Assembly: GCA_030152565.1 (NCBI GenBank) | Contig: JASLJE010000045.1 | Coordinates: 1-42,621 of the forward strand | From: Peptoniphilaceae bacterium | GTDB lineage: Bacteria; Bacillota; Clostridia; Tissierellales; Peptoniphilaceae | DNA: 42,621 nt | Reading direction: 5' to 3' | Part shown: positions 30,089-38,034 of the stretch, piece by piece | Position numbering within the stretch: the first letter of the stretch is position 1 | Layout of the letters: each line of letters opens with the position of its first letter | Notes under the pieces: model-generated | The model's database searches: none | What the model was told of the DNA's origin: nothing | The model's input: the letters and a program-made list of their open reading frames with translations, nothing else | Program-made: the position numbers and the translations under genes

Positions 30089-32890
30089 TTAGATATTTTC
30101 TTTCTTATCAGAATATTTCTTTGCTAGATAAATTAAAACTAGAGCTAGTAAAAGAAGTAAACTTCTTACTAGTCCACCTTCTCTTACACCTTCCAACTCA
30201 TAGGAAGCTTTTTCCTGACCTGATAGGTCTTTTTTAGCTAGGCTAATTTTCCCTAAAGCAGGTTTTTTTATTTCTTTAGTTTCTATTCTTTGACTTGGGT
30301 ATGCCAGGGATGAATGTTCTCTAGATATATCAGTGTTGACCTCTTCTTCTAAAACATAGGAAACTGTCTCTACATTCTTTAAGCTAGACTCTTCTAAGCT
30401 AGACTCTTCCAAACTTTCAAAAACATTTATAATTTGACTTTCCAAACTACCTACTTTCTTAATATGTGCCTTAGGTATTTGACTATTGGTAAAGATAAAA
30501 TTTCCACCATCTTCTTTAACCCCAAAGTTAAAGCCAGTAAGTCTACTAACCTGTATAAGGTCATACTTGATTAGTTTGCCATCTTCATCATACTTGGCTA
30601 AATTTGTAAATTCTCCAAACCAAATATTTTCCTTGTTCTTAATCTTACCATCATCCAAAAGCTTATAATAACTATTTCCTGGCTTGATTTTATCAAAAAT
30701 ACTTAAATCTAAACTGTCTACCAGCCTGCCATTTGCATATAGGTTATATCTGATAACCAAGTCTTTATAAGGTTTCTTATTCATTCTAGAATCATTTAGC
30801 TTCCAAATATTTACTAGGGAAATACTTATCTTGTCCTTCTTCTTTGAAGAAGATCCTTCACCTGGATCTATCGGATAAATAGGTAGGCTTGGAACTTCTG
30901 GTTGCTCTGGTTGTTTAGCTTCCTCTTCCCTATCACTTTCATTTGGTTGAATAGGGTTTTCTGAGATACCACTATCCTCATCCTCTTCTGGTTCTACAAT
31001 TTCTGGCATTTCTGGAACTTCTGGATCCTTCTTATCATCTTCTTTAGAAGGCTCGTCAACTGGATCTTTCTTATCTTCTGGGTCTAAAGTTCCTGGTATC
31101 TCTGGAACTTCAGGTTCTTCTTTTGAAGGTTCATCAACTGGATCTTCCTTATCATCAGGTTGAATAGGATTCTCTGAAAGTCCACCATCCCCATCTTCCT
31201 TGCCTTCGGGTTCTACAACTCCTGGTACTTCTAAATCTTCTGGTTCCTTTTTATCATCTTCCTTTGAAGGTTCGTCAACTGGATTTTCTCCTTCTTCGGG
31301 TTGAATAGGATTTTCTGAAATTCCACTATCCTCATCCTCTTCTGGTTCCACAACTCCTGGTGTTTCTGAGTCTTCTGGTTCCTTTTTACCGTCTTCCTTT
31401 GAAGATTCGTCAACTGGATTTTCTCCTTCTTCAGGTTCACTAGGATTTACTGGTAGTGGTTCTTCTCCAACATACCTATCTATTTTATAGACTAGTCTTA
31501 AATTATATTCATCATAGTTTTTATCTATCTCATATCTATGACCATCTTTTTCTATCTCTAAGGTATATTCAATAAGTTTACCATCTTCATCATAGCTTTT
31601 AAGGTCATACTCATTAAATTCTACCCCACTATTTAGGTATCTTTCTAAAACTATATCATCACCATTTTTTATTCTCACTAGAATTGGACTAGTAGATTTT
31701 TTCCCTTGATCCTTTATGAAAATACTCAAGTTAGTAGTTTCATCTTCATAGTCCTTCTTGTCTTCTTCTCTATCTCCTGGTTGAATAGGGTTTTCTGAAA
31801 TTCCACTATCTTTATCCTTATCATTAGGATTTACTGGTAGTGGATTTACTGGAGCTTGTGGCTTTGCTCCAACATACCTGTCTATTTTATAAACTAGCCT
31901 TAAATTATATTCATCATAGTCTCTAATCACCTCAAAGCTATGACCATCTTCTTCTATGTCTAAACTATATTCAATAAGTTTGCCATCTTCATCGTAGCTT
32001 TTAAGGTCATACTTATTAAACTCTACCCCACTATTTAGATATCTTTGTAAAATAACCTCTTCACCATTTCTTATAGTTACTAGAGTTGGGCTAGCAGATT
32101 TTTCCCCTTGGTCTTTTATGAAAATACTCAAATTGGTAGTTTCTTCATAATGGCCTTCATCTTCTTTATCCCCTGGTTGGATAGGGTTTATTGAAATACC
32201 ATTGTCCTCTTCTGGTTCTCCAACTGGTCTTTTATCTATTGGTGGGTTTTCTTCTTCTCTTACAAGGTCAAAGTCTACTCTTAGGTTATGTTCATCAAAA
32301 TTACTAACTATCCTATAGTTTGCCCCATCATCTCCTCTAGATCTTAAACTGTAGTTTATAAAGTCACCATTTTCATCATAGCTGTCAGAGTCATGAAAAT
32401 TCTTTTCTTCTCCTGGCTTTAAGCTTATGGTCCTTACAAACATATCATTGGCATAAAGGTCAAAACTTGCCTCTTCTGTTAAGTTGCCTGATAAATCATC
32501 AAGTCTAACCCTTATACTAGTAGTGTCATAGCCTCTAACATAAACTTTAAATCCTAAGTTAGCACGGACATCTCCATAGGCCTTAAATTCAAAATTACCA
32601 TCTGAACTTCCTAGTCCTAGACTGTATCTTGAATAAGGATCCTTATAAACATTCTTTATTACCCCTGTCCAATCATTATCACTTGATAGGATAAGAGTGT
32701 GTTCTGTCTGTCCATTATCTTCCATGATTCTAGTTCTAATCTCTGGTCTATTTTCTTTTTTAACATTTGTCCATACTGTTCTAACAGGAACATCAACATA
32801 GTTTTCTTCATAAGCCCTTGCTGAATTTCCTCCTAGACCAATAAAAAAGGCTGAAACAGCCATAAAAAAAATTGCTATATTTCTTCTCAT
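30089..32890 (-). CDS. Large repetitive Cna-B-like surface protein
   Basis: A 933-aa exported protein. The signal peptide ends near SARA-YEE (residue 26). The N-terminal 200 residues form a beta domain; then come two near-identical modules of about 95 residues (each TTNLSIFIKDQG to LRLVYKIDRYVG) and a further related one near 700-790, all with the YDEDGKLIEY motif of Cna B-type domains, ending in phrases like NFIFTNSQIP. Between them lies an acidic Pro/Glu-rich stalk (about 480-665) with five [GS]xSxNPIQP and four PVDEPSKED-like repeats. The C-terminus is a single membrane segment with a basic tail, but no LPXTG sortase motif precedes it. It is probably an adhesin or stalk protein. The operator-like palindrome at its start suggests control. 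Confidence 0.88.
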   Translation of the reverse strand: MRRNIAIFFMAVSAFFIGLGGNSARAYEENYVDVPVRTVWTNVKKENRPEIRTRIMEDNGQTEHTLILSSDNDWTGVIKNVYKDPYSRYSLGLGSSDGNFEFKAYGDVRANLGFKVYVRGYDTTSIRVRLDDLSGNLTEEASFDLYANDMFVRTISLKPGEEKNFHDSDSYDENGDFINYSLRSRGDDGANYRIVSNFDEHNLRVDFDLVREEENPPIDKRPVGEPEEDNGISINPIQPGDKEDEGHYEETTNLSIFIKDQGEKSASPTLVTIRNGEEVILQRYLNSGVEFNKYDLKSYDEDGKLIEYSLDIEEDGHSFEVIRDYDEYNLRLVYKIDRYVGAKPQAPVNPLPVNPNDKDKDSGISENPIQPGDREEDKKDYEDETTNLSIFIKDQGKKSTSPILVRIKNGDDIVLERYLNSGVEFNEYDLKSYDEDGKLIEYTLEIEKDGHRYEIDKNYDEYNLRLVYKIDRYVGEEPLPVNPSEPEEGENPVDESSKEDGKKEPEDSETPGVVEPEEDEDSGISENPIQPEEGENPVDEPSKEDDKKEPEDLEVPGVVEPEGKEDGDGGLSENPIQPDDKEDPVDEPSKEEPEVPEIPGTLDPEDKKDPVDEPSKEDDKKDPEVPEMPEIVEPEEDEDSGISENPIQPNESDREEEAKQPEQPEVPSLPIYPIDPGEGSSSKKKDKISISLVNIWKLNDSRMNKKPYKDLVIRYNLYANGRLVDSLDLSIFDKIKPGNSYYKLLDDGKIKNKENIWFGEFTNLAKYDEDGKLIKYDLIQVSRLTGFNFGVKEDGGNFIFTNSQIPKAHIKKVGSLESQIINVFESLEESSLEESSLKNVETVSYVLEEEVNTDISREHSSLAYPSQRIETKEIKKPALGKISLAKKDLSGQEKASYELEGVREGGLVRSLLLLLALVLIYLAKKYSDKKENI
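30940..31440 (-). repeat. Acidic Pro/Glu stalk repeats in the surface protein gene
   Basis: Imperfect repeats encode NPIQP and PVDEPSKED-type units separated by runs of Glu, Asp and Lys. Several blocks are nearly identical at the DNA level, so length change by recombination or slippage is likely. Confidence 0.75.
31465..32165 (-). repeat. Duplicated ~295-bp Cna-B-like module
   Basis: The stretch 31465-31760 is repeated at about 31868-32165, offset about 400 bp, with long identical runs such as the AACATACCT-TCTATTTTAT segments. It encodes the two copies of the TTNLSIFIKDQG...KIDRYVG domain, pointing to a fairly recent internal duplication. Confidence 0.8.
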
Positions 32891-32904
32891 TTAGTCCCTC
32901 CATC

Positions 32905-32924
32905 TAATCCTGAGGATTATTATA
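32905..32924 (-). promoter_or_regulatory. Promoter and start-site palindrome of the surface protein gene
   Basis: Minus-strand -10 TATAAT at 32919-32924. TAATCCT and AGGATTA (32905-32911, 32913-32919) are exact inverted repeats around one base and would cover the transcription start, about 20 bp before the GGAGGG ribosome-binding site. This is a repressor-type position. Confidence 0.45.
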
Positions 32925-33049
32925 TTAGAAGATAGCAATCTTTTTAATAGCTATTTTTTTCTTTTCCCTAGCATATATTTATAGTTTTTTGTATATTCAC
33001 ATTTGTTTATATAGTAACTGTTATATTTTTATATAATCATGTTATATTT

Positions 33050-35365
33050 TTATAGTTTAATATATTTTTTTAAAATGAAATTAAAGGGAGAGTAATTTAT
33101 ACTTTCCTCATGATGGCCCTTCATGTCTACCAAATCCATTTGAAAGCTAGGAGTTGAGATAGTCCTAAGATATCTTCTATCCTTAGCTGATAAATATTTA
33201 TAATTATCCTTAGTTCCTATACTACTTTCCACGCTACCATGTTCGAATGATAACTTTTGTGTTATTACCTTATATTTCCCTTCCAGTCCATCTATTTTTA
33301 ATTTTATTTCAACCTGGTGTTCCTTAAGGTCTACAAAGTTTTTATCATTTGCATAGCAGTAATCACTGGCTAAGTCCCCATAAATTACAAGATATAAATC
33401 ATTTTCATTTTTTATAGCCATATAGCGTTTCTCATCTGCTATTAAACTTCCCTTAATTTGACCTAGAAGAAAGAGCGACCAATAAAAGGGGGTGAAAAAT
33501 CCATAGTCGTCAATTACCCTAGGATAATAGTAGCTAACATCCCTTCTCTTATCTACTACCTTATACTCTGGCAGGTAAATATTTTCCCCCTTGAGAAAAT
33601 ACTTACTTTCTAGAATCAAAGAAATCATTAAAAGATTCCTATACCTTATGTCCATGTCACTTATATCTATGTGTTCAAATAGGCCTCTTATATAAATAAA
33701 CTGGATTGGGAAATTTATTTCTTTTAAAAGTTGGGATATAGATGAAAATATAGTTTTTTCATAGTCTTTTATATCATAAAAAATTTGTTTTAAGTCCCTA
33801 CTGGCTTCCCTAGTCCTATAACCTAGGGATATAAACTTAGGATTAAAGTCTTCCTTCCTATCTAAAAATAAGTTGTTTGCCAATATTCTTATTTTATTTA
33901 ACTTGTCCTCTTCCAGATCACCTATCTCTATGCCCCAATTATAGTCCTTGGTTCCCACCTTCTCGTCTAAAAGTCTTCTTTGACGGTAGATATACTCCCT
34001 GTAAAGCTCTAGCTTCTTAGGGTCTTCCATATGGTCAAAAAGATTTTGTATATCTATGGTATAGCCAAATTTTCTCATGTTATTGGCCCCTATAATATTG
34101 GATATGGCTGTATAGAACTTATCAAAATCACCAAGTTTCTCTTCTAATATTGATCTAGTTAGATCTACTTGTCCATTATCCAAGTATAAAAGAGCCTCTA
34201 CCTGGTGTTCTACACACCTATCTAGGATTAAATATAGGTCATCTCTAGAAATTTTTTTCCCCGTATCCTTAAGAACAAAAATATCTTTGTCCTTATAGTA
34301 TTTAATATTTATTATAATTTGATTGATGCTTATATTTTCCACAATCCTGTCTATCGAATAAATATAATCCCTGCCTAAAGAATTAAACTCTCTTATAATG
34401 GCAAAGTCTCTAAAGTAGTCATCATAGGTTACTTGACTTTTAGCATCTACCTCAATCTCAAATCTATCCCTTTTTAACATCCTTTTTAAATAGCCTTCAA
34501 AGTCTTCTTCCTCTTCCTCCTCTAGGCCTAAAAAATCCTCATACCTGTAAAGATTTTTCCTTTTTCCATATATTTTTCTGTATTGGGATGGGGTTATATC
34601 TAGATACTTTTTAAAAAGTCTATTAAGTGACTTGGTTGAATTAAAGTTTACCAATTCTGCAATCTCTTCCAAACTCTTGGAAGTTGTCAAAAGATAATTA
34701 CAGCCATAGTATAGTTTTAACTGTTGAACAAACTCTGTAAATTGAATGCCACAAAACTCGTAAATCATCTTAGATATATAGGATTCACTTAAGTGGAGCT
34801 TGTCTGATAAACTAGAAAGATTTAACTCTTCAAAGGTTAAACTGTCATAGTCTCTGGATAGGATTTCCAAGTTTATCAACTTATCATCCTTTAATTTCTT
34901 ACTGTATTCTCTATTTATATAGTTGGATGTTAGGGTCTTTAAAATATTATTAACAGCAGATAATCTTTTTACTTCATCTTCATTGTTTCTAGTATCCTTA
35001 TAGAGCCCAACTATATTATCTACCAGCCTTCTATTAAGCAAGTTTTTGTCTAAGTGGTTTATAAACCTTACATTGGCCAAAAGTCCATTGTGGGCATCCA
35101 AGTATTCCTTTTTTATATCCAAGGATATTATAAGATTGTCCAAGTCCTTACTATAGATAAACCTGCTATCAAACTTATTTAAAAGCAAAACTTCACCTGG
35201 CCTAAGACTTATAAGTTGTTCATCTAGCTTATAATCAACCTGTCCTTTTATCAGATAAATAAGTTTTATTCCAGGCTCATAACCATAGTCCAAGCCATTA
35301 ATGTTTTTTAAGCTAATGCTATAAACATTATCAATTCCATCAAATTTTTTAATCATGTCCCTCAT
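33050..35365 (-). CDS. AraC-type regulator with C-terminal GH39-like domain
   Basis: A 771-aa regulator in three parts. Residues 1-110 look like a cupin sensor (GIKLIYLIKGQVDYKLDEQL, RPGEVLLLNKF). Residues about 170-275 hold the double helix-turn-helix of AraC proteins: LSSLSDKLHLSESYISKMIY and then EEIAELVNFNSTKSLNRLFKKY with the ending DITPSQYRK. An acidic linker leads to about 470 residues that resemble the TIM-barrel glycoside hydrolase 39 domain found fused to AraC regulators in Firmicutes; here it probably senses a sugar. It lies directly upstream of the surface protein gene on the same strand, a likely target. Two close ATGs are possible; I keep the first, behind AAGGAAGG. Confidence 0.85.
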   Translation of the reverse strand: MRDMIKKFDGIDNVYSISLKNINGLDYGYEPGIKLIYLIKGQVDYKLDEQLISLRPGEVLLLNKFDSRFIYSKDLDNLIISLDIKKEYLDAHNGLLANVRFINHLDKNLLNRRLVDNIVGLYKDTRNNEDEVKRLSAVNNILKTLTSNYINREYSKKLKDDKLINLEILSRDYDSLTFEELNLSSLSDKLHLSESYISKMIYEFCGIQFTEFVQQLKLYYGCNYLLTTSKSLEEIAELVNFNSTKSLNRLFKKYLDITPSQYRKIYGKRKNLYRYEDFLGLEEEEEEDFEGYLKRMLKRDRFEIEVDAKSQVTYDDYFRDFAIIREFNSLGRDYIYSIDRIVENISINQIIINIKYYKDKDIFVLKDTGKKISRDDLYLILDRCVEHQVEALLYLDNGQVDLTRSILEEKLGDFDKFYTAISNIIGANNMRKFGYTIDIQNLFDHMEDPKKLELYREYIYRQRRLLDEKVGTKDYNWGIEIGDLEEDKLNKIRILANNLFLDRKEDFNPKFISLGYRTREASRDLKQIFYDIKDYEKTIFSSISQLLKEINFPIQFIYIRGLFEHIDISDMDIRYRNLLMISLILESKYFLKGENIYLPEYKVVDKRRDVSYYYPRVIDDYGFFTPFYWSLFLLGQIKGSLIADEKRYMAIKNENDLYLVIYGDLASDYCYANDKNFVDLKEHQVEIKLKIDGLEGKYKVITQKLSFEHGSVESSIGTKDNYKYLSAKDRRYLRTISTPSFQMDLVDMKGHHEESINYSPFNFILKKYIKL

Positions 35366-35430
35366 AGTTTATACCTTCCTTGTTATATTATACACTATCT
35401 CTAGGGCTCACGGTACTTTGTTTCATCATG

Positions 35431-35805
35431 CTAGGACTTTCTCCAAAAGCTTCTACAGCCCTTCTTGTCTTCAAGATTAAAATCTACGAGTTTTCCTATT
35501 AATTCATAGTCTACTTCCTTGTCCCAGGGAAATCTTATCAACTCTTTAGAGTGGTCATAGCCTCTTTTCTTTACCTCTTCCGAAAATAGATCTAGAGCCT
35601 TTTTCTCTGGAGCCAGGGCTAAGTGTTTTTTTGACCTACTAAAGGCTATAATAAAGGTTTTCTCATAAGTATAAATAGGTTGGTTCCAGCCTATTCTAAA
35701 GTCTAGCTGGGGATAGGTTTTTTCAACCCAATCCAGGACCTCTTCCATCCTTCTTCTCTCATCTTCTTTTTCTAGACTATCTAGATAGTCTTTTTTCGTC
35801 TCCAT
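35431..35805 (-). CDS. YdhG/YjbR-like (DUF1801, 'iron chaperone') protein
   Basis: A 124-aa cytosolic protein of the DUF1801/YdhG type. Marks are YLDSLEKEDERRRMEEVLDWVEKTYPQ, the central RIGWNQPIYTYEKTFIIAFSRSKKHLALAP and the C-terminal FWRKS box. These proteins have a frataxin-like fold and are often annotated as iron chaperones, but the biochemical role is weakly supported. AGGAG upstream supports the start. Single gene between a terminator and the AraC-type gene. Confidence 0.82.
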   Translation of the reverse strand: METKKDYLDSLEKEDERRRMEEVLDWVEKTYPQLDFRIGWNQPIYTYEKTFIIAFSRSKKHLALAPEKKALDLFSEEVKKRGYDHSKELIRFPWDKEVDYELIGKLVDFNLEDKKGCRSFWRKS

Positions 35806-35851
35806 TAGCTTCTCCTAAAAATTATATTTCTCTATAGATACCCATAAGGAC

Positions 35852-35880
35852 AAAAAAAGCAAACCGAAGTCTGCTTTTTA
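35852..35880 (-). terminator. UUCG-tetraloop terminator after the tetR operon
   Basis: On the minus strand GCAGAC and GTTTGC (one G-U pair) close a TTCG tetraloop, the very stable cUUCGg form (35859-35874), followed by seven T. It ends the TetR/membrane-protein unit. Confidence 0.85.
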
Positions 35881-35882
35881 AC

Positions 35883-36545
35883 TTACTTATTTAATTTATA
35901 GTCCTTGTAACCCATAACTACAACCCAAATATAGGCCATGGTCTTAGGTATCATAAGTAGTCCTATTAAAGGATACTTGTCTGCCCATAAAACAACTGGA
36001 ACATAAAAGGCAAAGGATAGGGTAATGGCTAGCCACATATACTTATAGGCCCTGTCCTTATTTTCCCTAGCCTTTTGATAGAATAGAACTATTAAAATTA
36101 GTCCCATTAGGGCAAAAGGAATATTTCTATAGATGGACCAAGACATTGGTTGAACCGCATCTAACCATCTATTTTGTGGAAATAGGCTTATAAGGATCCT
36201 AATTCCAGCTAAAAGATAGATGGTCATGTCCATCTTCTTGTCTTTTTCATCATATCTTCTCTTATAGATTTTATATAGGATTAGGTAGAAACCAGTCATG
36301 GTAACTGAAGTAATAGCCTTACCCATACCTAAAGCTATCCTATAAATCTCAAATCCATTTTCTGTATTTAAGGCCATTATACGGGGTACCAGGTGAAAAC
36401 TGTCTCCCAAGCCTAAAACTACAGCCATGATTCCAAATAGTTTAGAATCACTTTTCTTATCGTCAATTTTAATCAAGTATATCCCCATGGATATAACAAA
36501 GATCAAATAAAATACATCAAATCCTGTCTCCATTATTGCTCTCAT
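35883..36545 (-). CDS. Hypothetical seven-segment membrane protein
   Basis: A 220-aa membrane protein with about seven hydrophobic segments, a short cytosolic loop of charged residues (YKIYKRRYDEKDKKMD) in the middle and an Arg/Trp-containing motif RWLDAVQPMSWSIYRNIPF. The family is not one I can name. Its 5' end overlaps the end of the TetR gene by 29 bases, so both are one operon, and the regulator probably controls this protein and itself. Two starts are possible (36545, AAGGAG eleven bases upstream, and 36533). A UUCG terminator follows. Confidence 0.75.
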   Translation of the reverse strand: MRAIMETGFDVFYLIFVISMGIYLIKIDDKKSDSKLFGIMAVVLGLGDSFHLVPRIMALNTENGFEIYRIALGMGKAITSVTMTGFYLILYKIYKRRYDEKDKKMDMTIYLLAGIRILISLFPQNRWLDAVQPMSWSIYRNIPFALMGLILIVLFYQKARENKDRAYKYMWLAITLSFAFYVPVVLWADKYPLIGLLMIPKTMAYIWVVVMGYKDYKLNK

Positions 36546-37110
36546 TTTTTAGACATCTCCTTAGAATATTATTTAAAAATCCCAGGTTTTTCTCATTGTT
36601 TCCCATAGAAAACATCATATTGTCAAAAATAAATTTAGCCAGATCGTCCAGCTTAAAATCATCATCAAAGTGGTTTTTTATGCTCATATCTTCACTTAAG
36701 ATAGACTTTATCATATCCTCTATCTCCTTCTTGTAAGAGTCACTTAGGTCAACTACATGTGGATTTTCCATGTGCATGCCTACCAAGTCCCTTATCCAGT
36801 CACTGTGAAACTTTCTTGATACCTGCCTAAAACCTATGTAGAGTTGATTTAGCTTGTCTTCGTAGTTGCCATCAAAGTTTTTACTTTCCTGGTCAAGCTC
36901 TCTTATAGACTCTTCCCAGTAGTCTTTTACCAAGTAAAGGATTAGATCATCCTTATTGCCTACAATATTATAGACAGACCCAATGGCTACTCCAGCCTCC
37001 TTGGCGATTCTTCTAATATTCAAATTAGAAAGACCTTCCTCATGGGCTATGTTTTTTGCTATTTCCAATATATGATCTTTTTTCTTCTTACTCTTATCTA
37101 CTTCTGTCAA
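36517..37110 (-). CDS. TetR-family transcriptional regulator
   Basis: A 197-aa TetR repressor. The DNA-binding domain is residues about 12-60 (ILEIAKNIAHEEGLSNLNI, then RRIAKEAGVAIGSVYNIVGNKDDL), with the usual GxxxGxxYxxxxxK pattern. The rest is a helical ligand and dimer domain. The start is a TTG with a perfect AGGAGG six bases upstream. The promoter is a near-consensus TTGACA/TATAAT pair, and a perfect 15-bp palindrome covers its transcription start, so autorepression is very likely. It is in one operon with a seven-segment membrane protein, its probable functional partner. The ligand is unknown. Confidence 0.93.
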   Translation of the reverse strand: MTEVDKSKKKKDHILEIAKNIAHEEGLSNLNIRRIAKEAGVAIGSVYNIVGNKDDLILYLVKDYWEESIRELDQESKNFDGNYEDKLNQLYIGFRQVSRKFHSDWIRDLVGMHMENPHVVDLSDSYKKEIEDMIKSILSEDMSIKNHFDDDFKLDDLAKFIFDNMMFSMGNNEKNLGFLNNILRRCLKNESNNGDRI

Positions 37111-37124
37111 TTGATTCCTCCTGG

Positions 37125-37171
37125 TTGAACACTGTTCAATATCATTATAATACCTAGTGTCTATTTGTCAA
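37125..37171 (-). promoter_or_regulatory. Consensus promoter and TetR operator
   Basis: Minus-strand -35 TTGACA (37166-37171), 16-bp spacer, -10 TATAAT (37144-37149). The palindrome TTGAACA-C-TGTTCAA (37125-37139) starts 4 bp after the -10 and covers the transcription start, the standard place for TetR autorepression. Confidence 0.8.
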
Positions 37172-37174
37172 TAG

Positions 37175-37690
37175 TCATTTATTATTTCTGTAAATCTTCA
37201 AGTTTTTTCTTATCTTCTTTATGGCCCAGTCATAGTGACTGGATGTTGAACTAATTATATAGGAGGCCACATTAGTAGTCTTGGTCCAGCTATAATAGGC
37301 CTTACTATAAAGCTCTTCTTCGCCAAAGTCTTCTATGTAGGCTAGGCATCTTTGGTGACTTTTATCTAGAATTTCTTCTGCCTCTTCCAAGGCCATACTC
37401 TCATGATCTTTTTGAATTTCTATATTCATCTGAGGATAGGTCCTCCAATTATAGCCTTCTGGTAAAAAGTCCTTATCCCTTCCCCCTAAATTACTCTCTA
37501 GCCAGTCTAAAAGAAGTTTTTGCCAGCAGTAAAGATGGACTAAAATATCTTTTAGGTTCTTATCCCTATCATTTTCTATAAAATCACTTCTTTTTTCCTC
37601 TTTTGTCATAGTCCCTATAAGGGCCTGCAATTTATCATAGTTTTCTCTTGTTTGGACTAAAAGGTCATTTTTTGTTTTAGGTCTTGCCAT
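37175..37690 (-). CDS. ClbS/DfsB-like four-helix bundle protein
   Basis: A 171-aa protein of the ClbS/DfsB family (DinB-like four-helix bundle). Typical are the start MARPKTKNDLLVQTRENYDKL, LKDILVHLYCWQKLLLDWL, FLPEGYNWRTYPQMN and TSSHYDWAIKKIRK. The founding member ClbS protects colibactin producers by inactivating the toxin, but most relatives are solitary and of unknown role; a detoxifying or resistance function is an inference. An AAAGGAG site supports the start. Its stop codon is only four bases from the -35 box of the tetR promoter. Confidence 0.88.
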   Translation of the reverse strand: MARPKTKNDLLVQTRENYDKLQALIGTMTKEEKRSDFIENDRDKNLKDILVHLYCWQKLLLDWLESNLGGRDKDFLPEGYNWRTYPQMNIEIQKDHESMALEEAEEILDKSHQRCLAYIEDFGEEELYSKAYYSWTKTTNVASYIISSTSSHYDWAIKKIRKNLKIYRNNK

Positions 37691-37951
37691 AAGTTCTCCT
37701 TTTCTAATATATCAAATATCTATTTTAATTAATACTTTCTTATTTTTATAGCCTGTCTTATGGGTAAATTCCCATGCATATATATAAGCCTTATAATTCT
37801 ATGTACTTATATTATATTGCCTATCTGGTCATTTGCATAGTTTTTAAGGCTATAACTTTTATCCTTCTTCATTAAAATATATTATTGTTTATAAATATTA
37901 CTTTTCTTAAGATTTTCGCTATTTCTAGGTCTTTCTTAAGGTTTTTATATC
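37691..37951. other. Upstream half of the 344-bp gap before the fumarate reductase gene
   Basis: AT-rich, with no credible coding frame. ATGGG (37760-37764) and CCCAT (37771-37775) form a small hairpin. Promoter signals of the leftward ClbS-like gene must lie here but none is convincing. Confidence 0.4.
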
Positions 37952-38008
37952 TTGACACCAGGCCCCCTATTTGATATTTTTATGTAGGACATTGTTTATT
38001 TGTCTACA
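37952..38008 (+). promoter_or_regulatory. Promoter and start-site dyad of the fumarate reductase-like gene
   Basis: -35 TTGACA (37952-37957), 17-bp spacer, extended -10 TGaTATTTT ending at 37980. TGTAGGACA (37983-37991) and TGTCTACA (38001-38008) form an inverted repeat with one extra G, covering the transcription start and early leader; it may be an operator or a 5' hairpin. Strong AGGAGG follows before the ATG. Confidence 0.65.
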
Positions 38009-38034
38009 AACTATAGGAATTTAGGAGGAAAAAA

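Noticed and set aside
37760..37775. Small ATGGG/CCCAT hairpin
   Set aside because: Only five base pairs, with no T-run and no link to a start codon.
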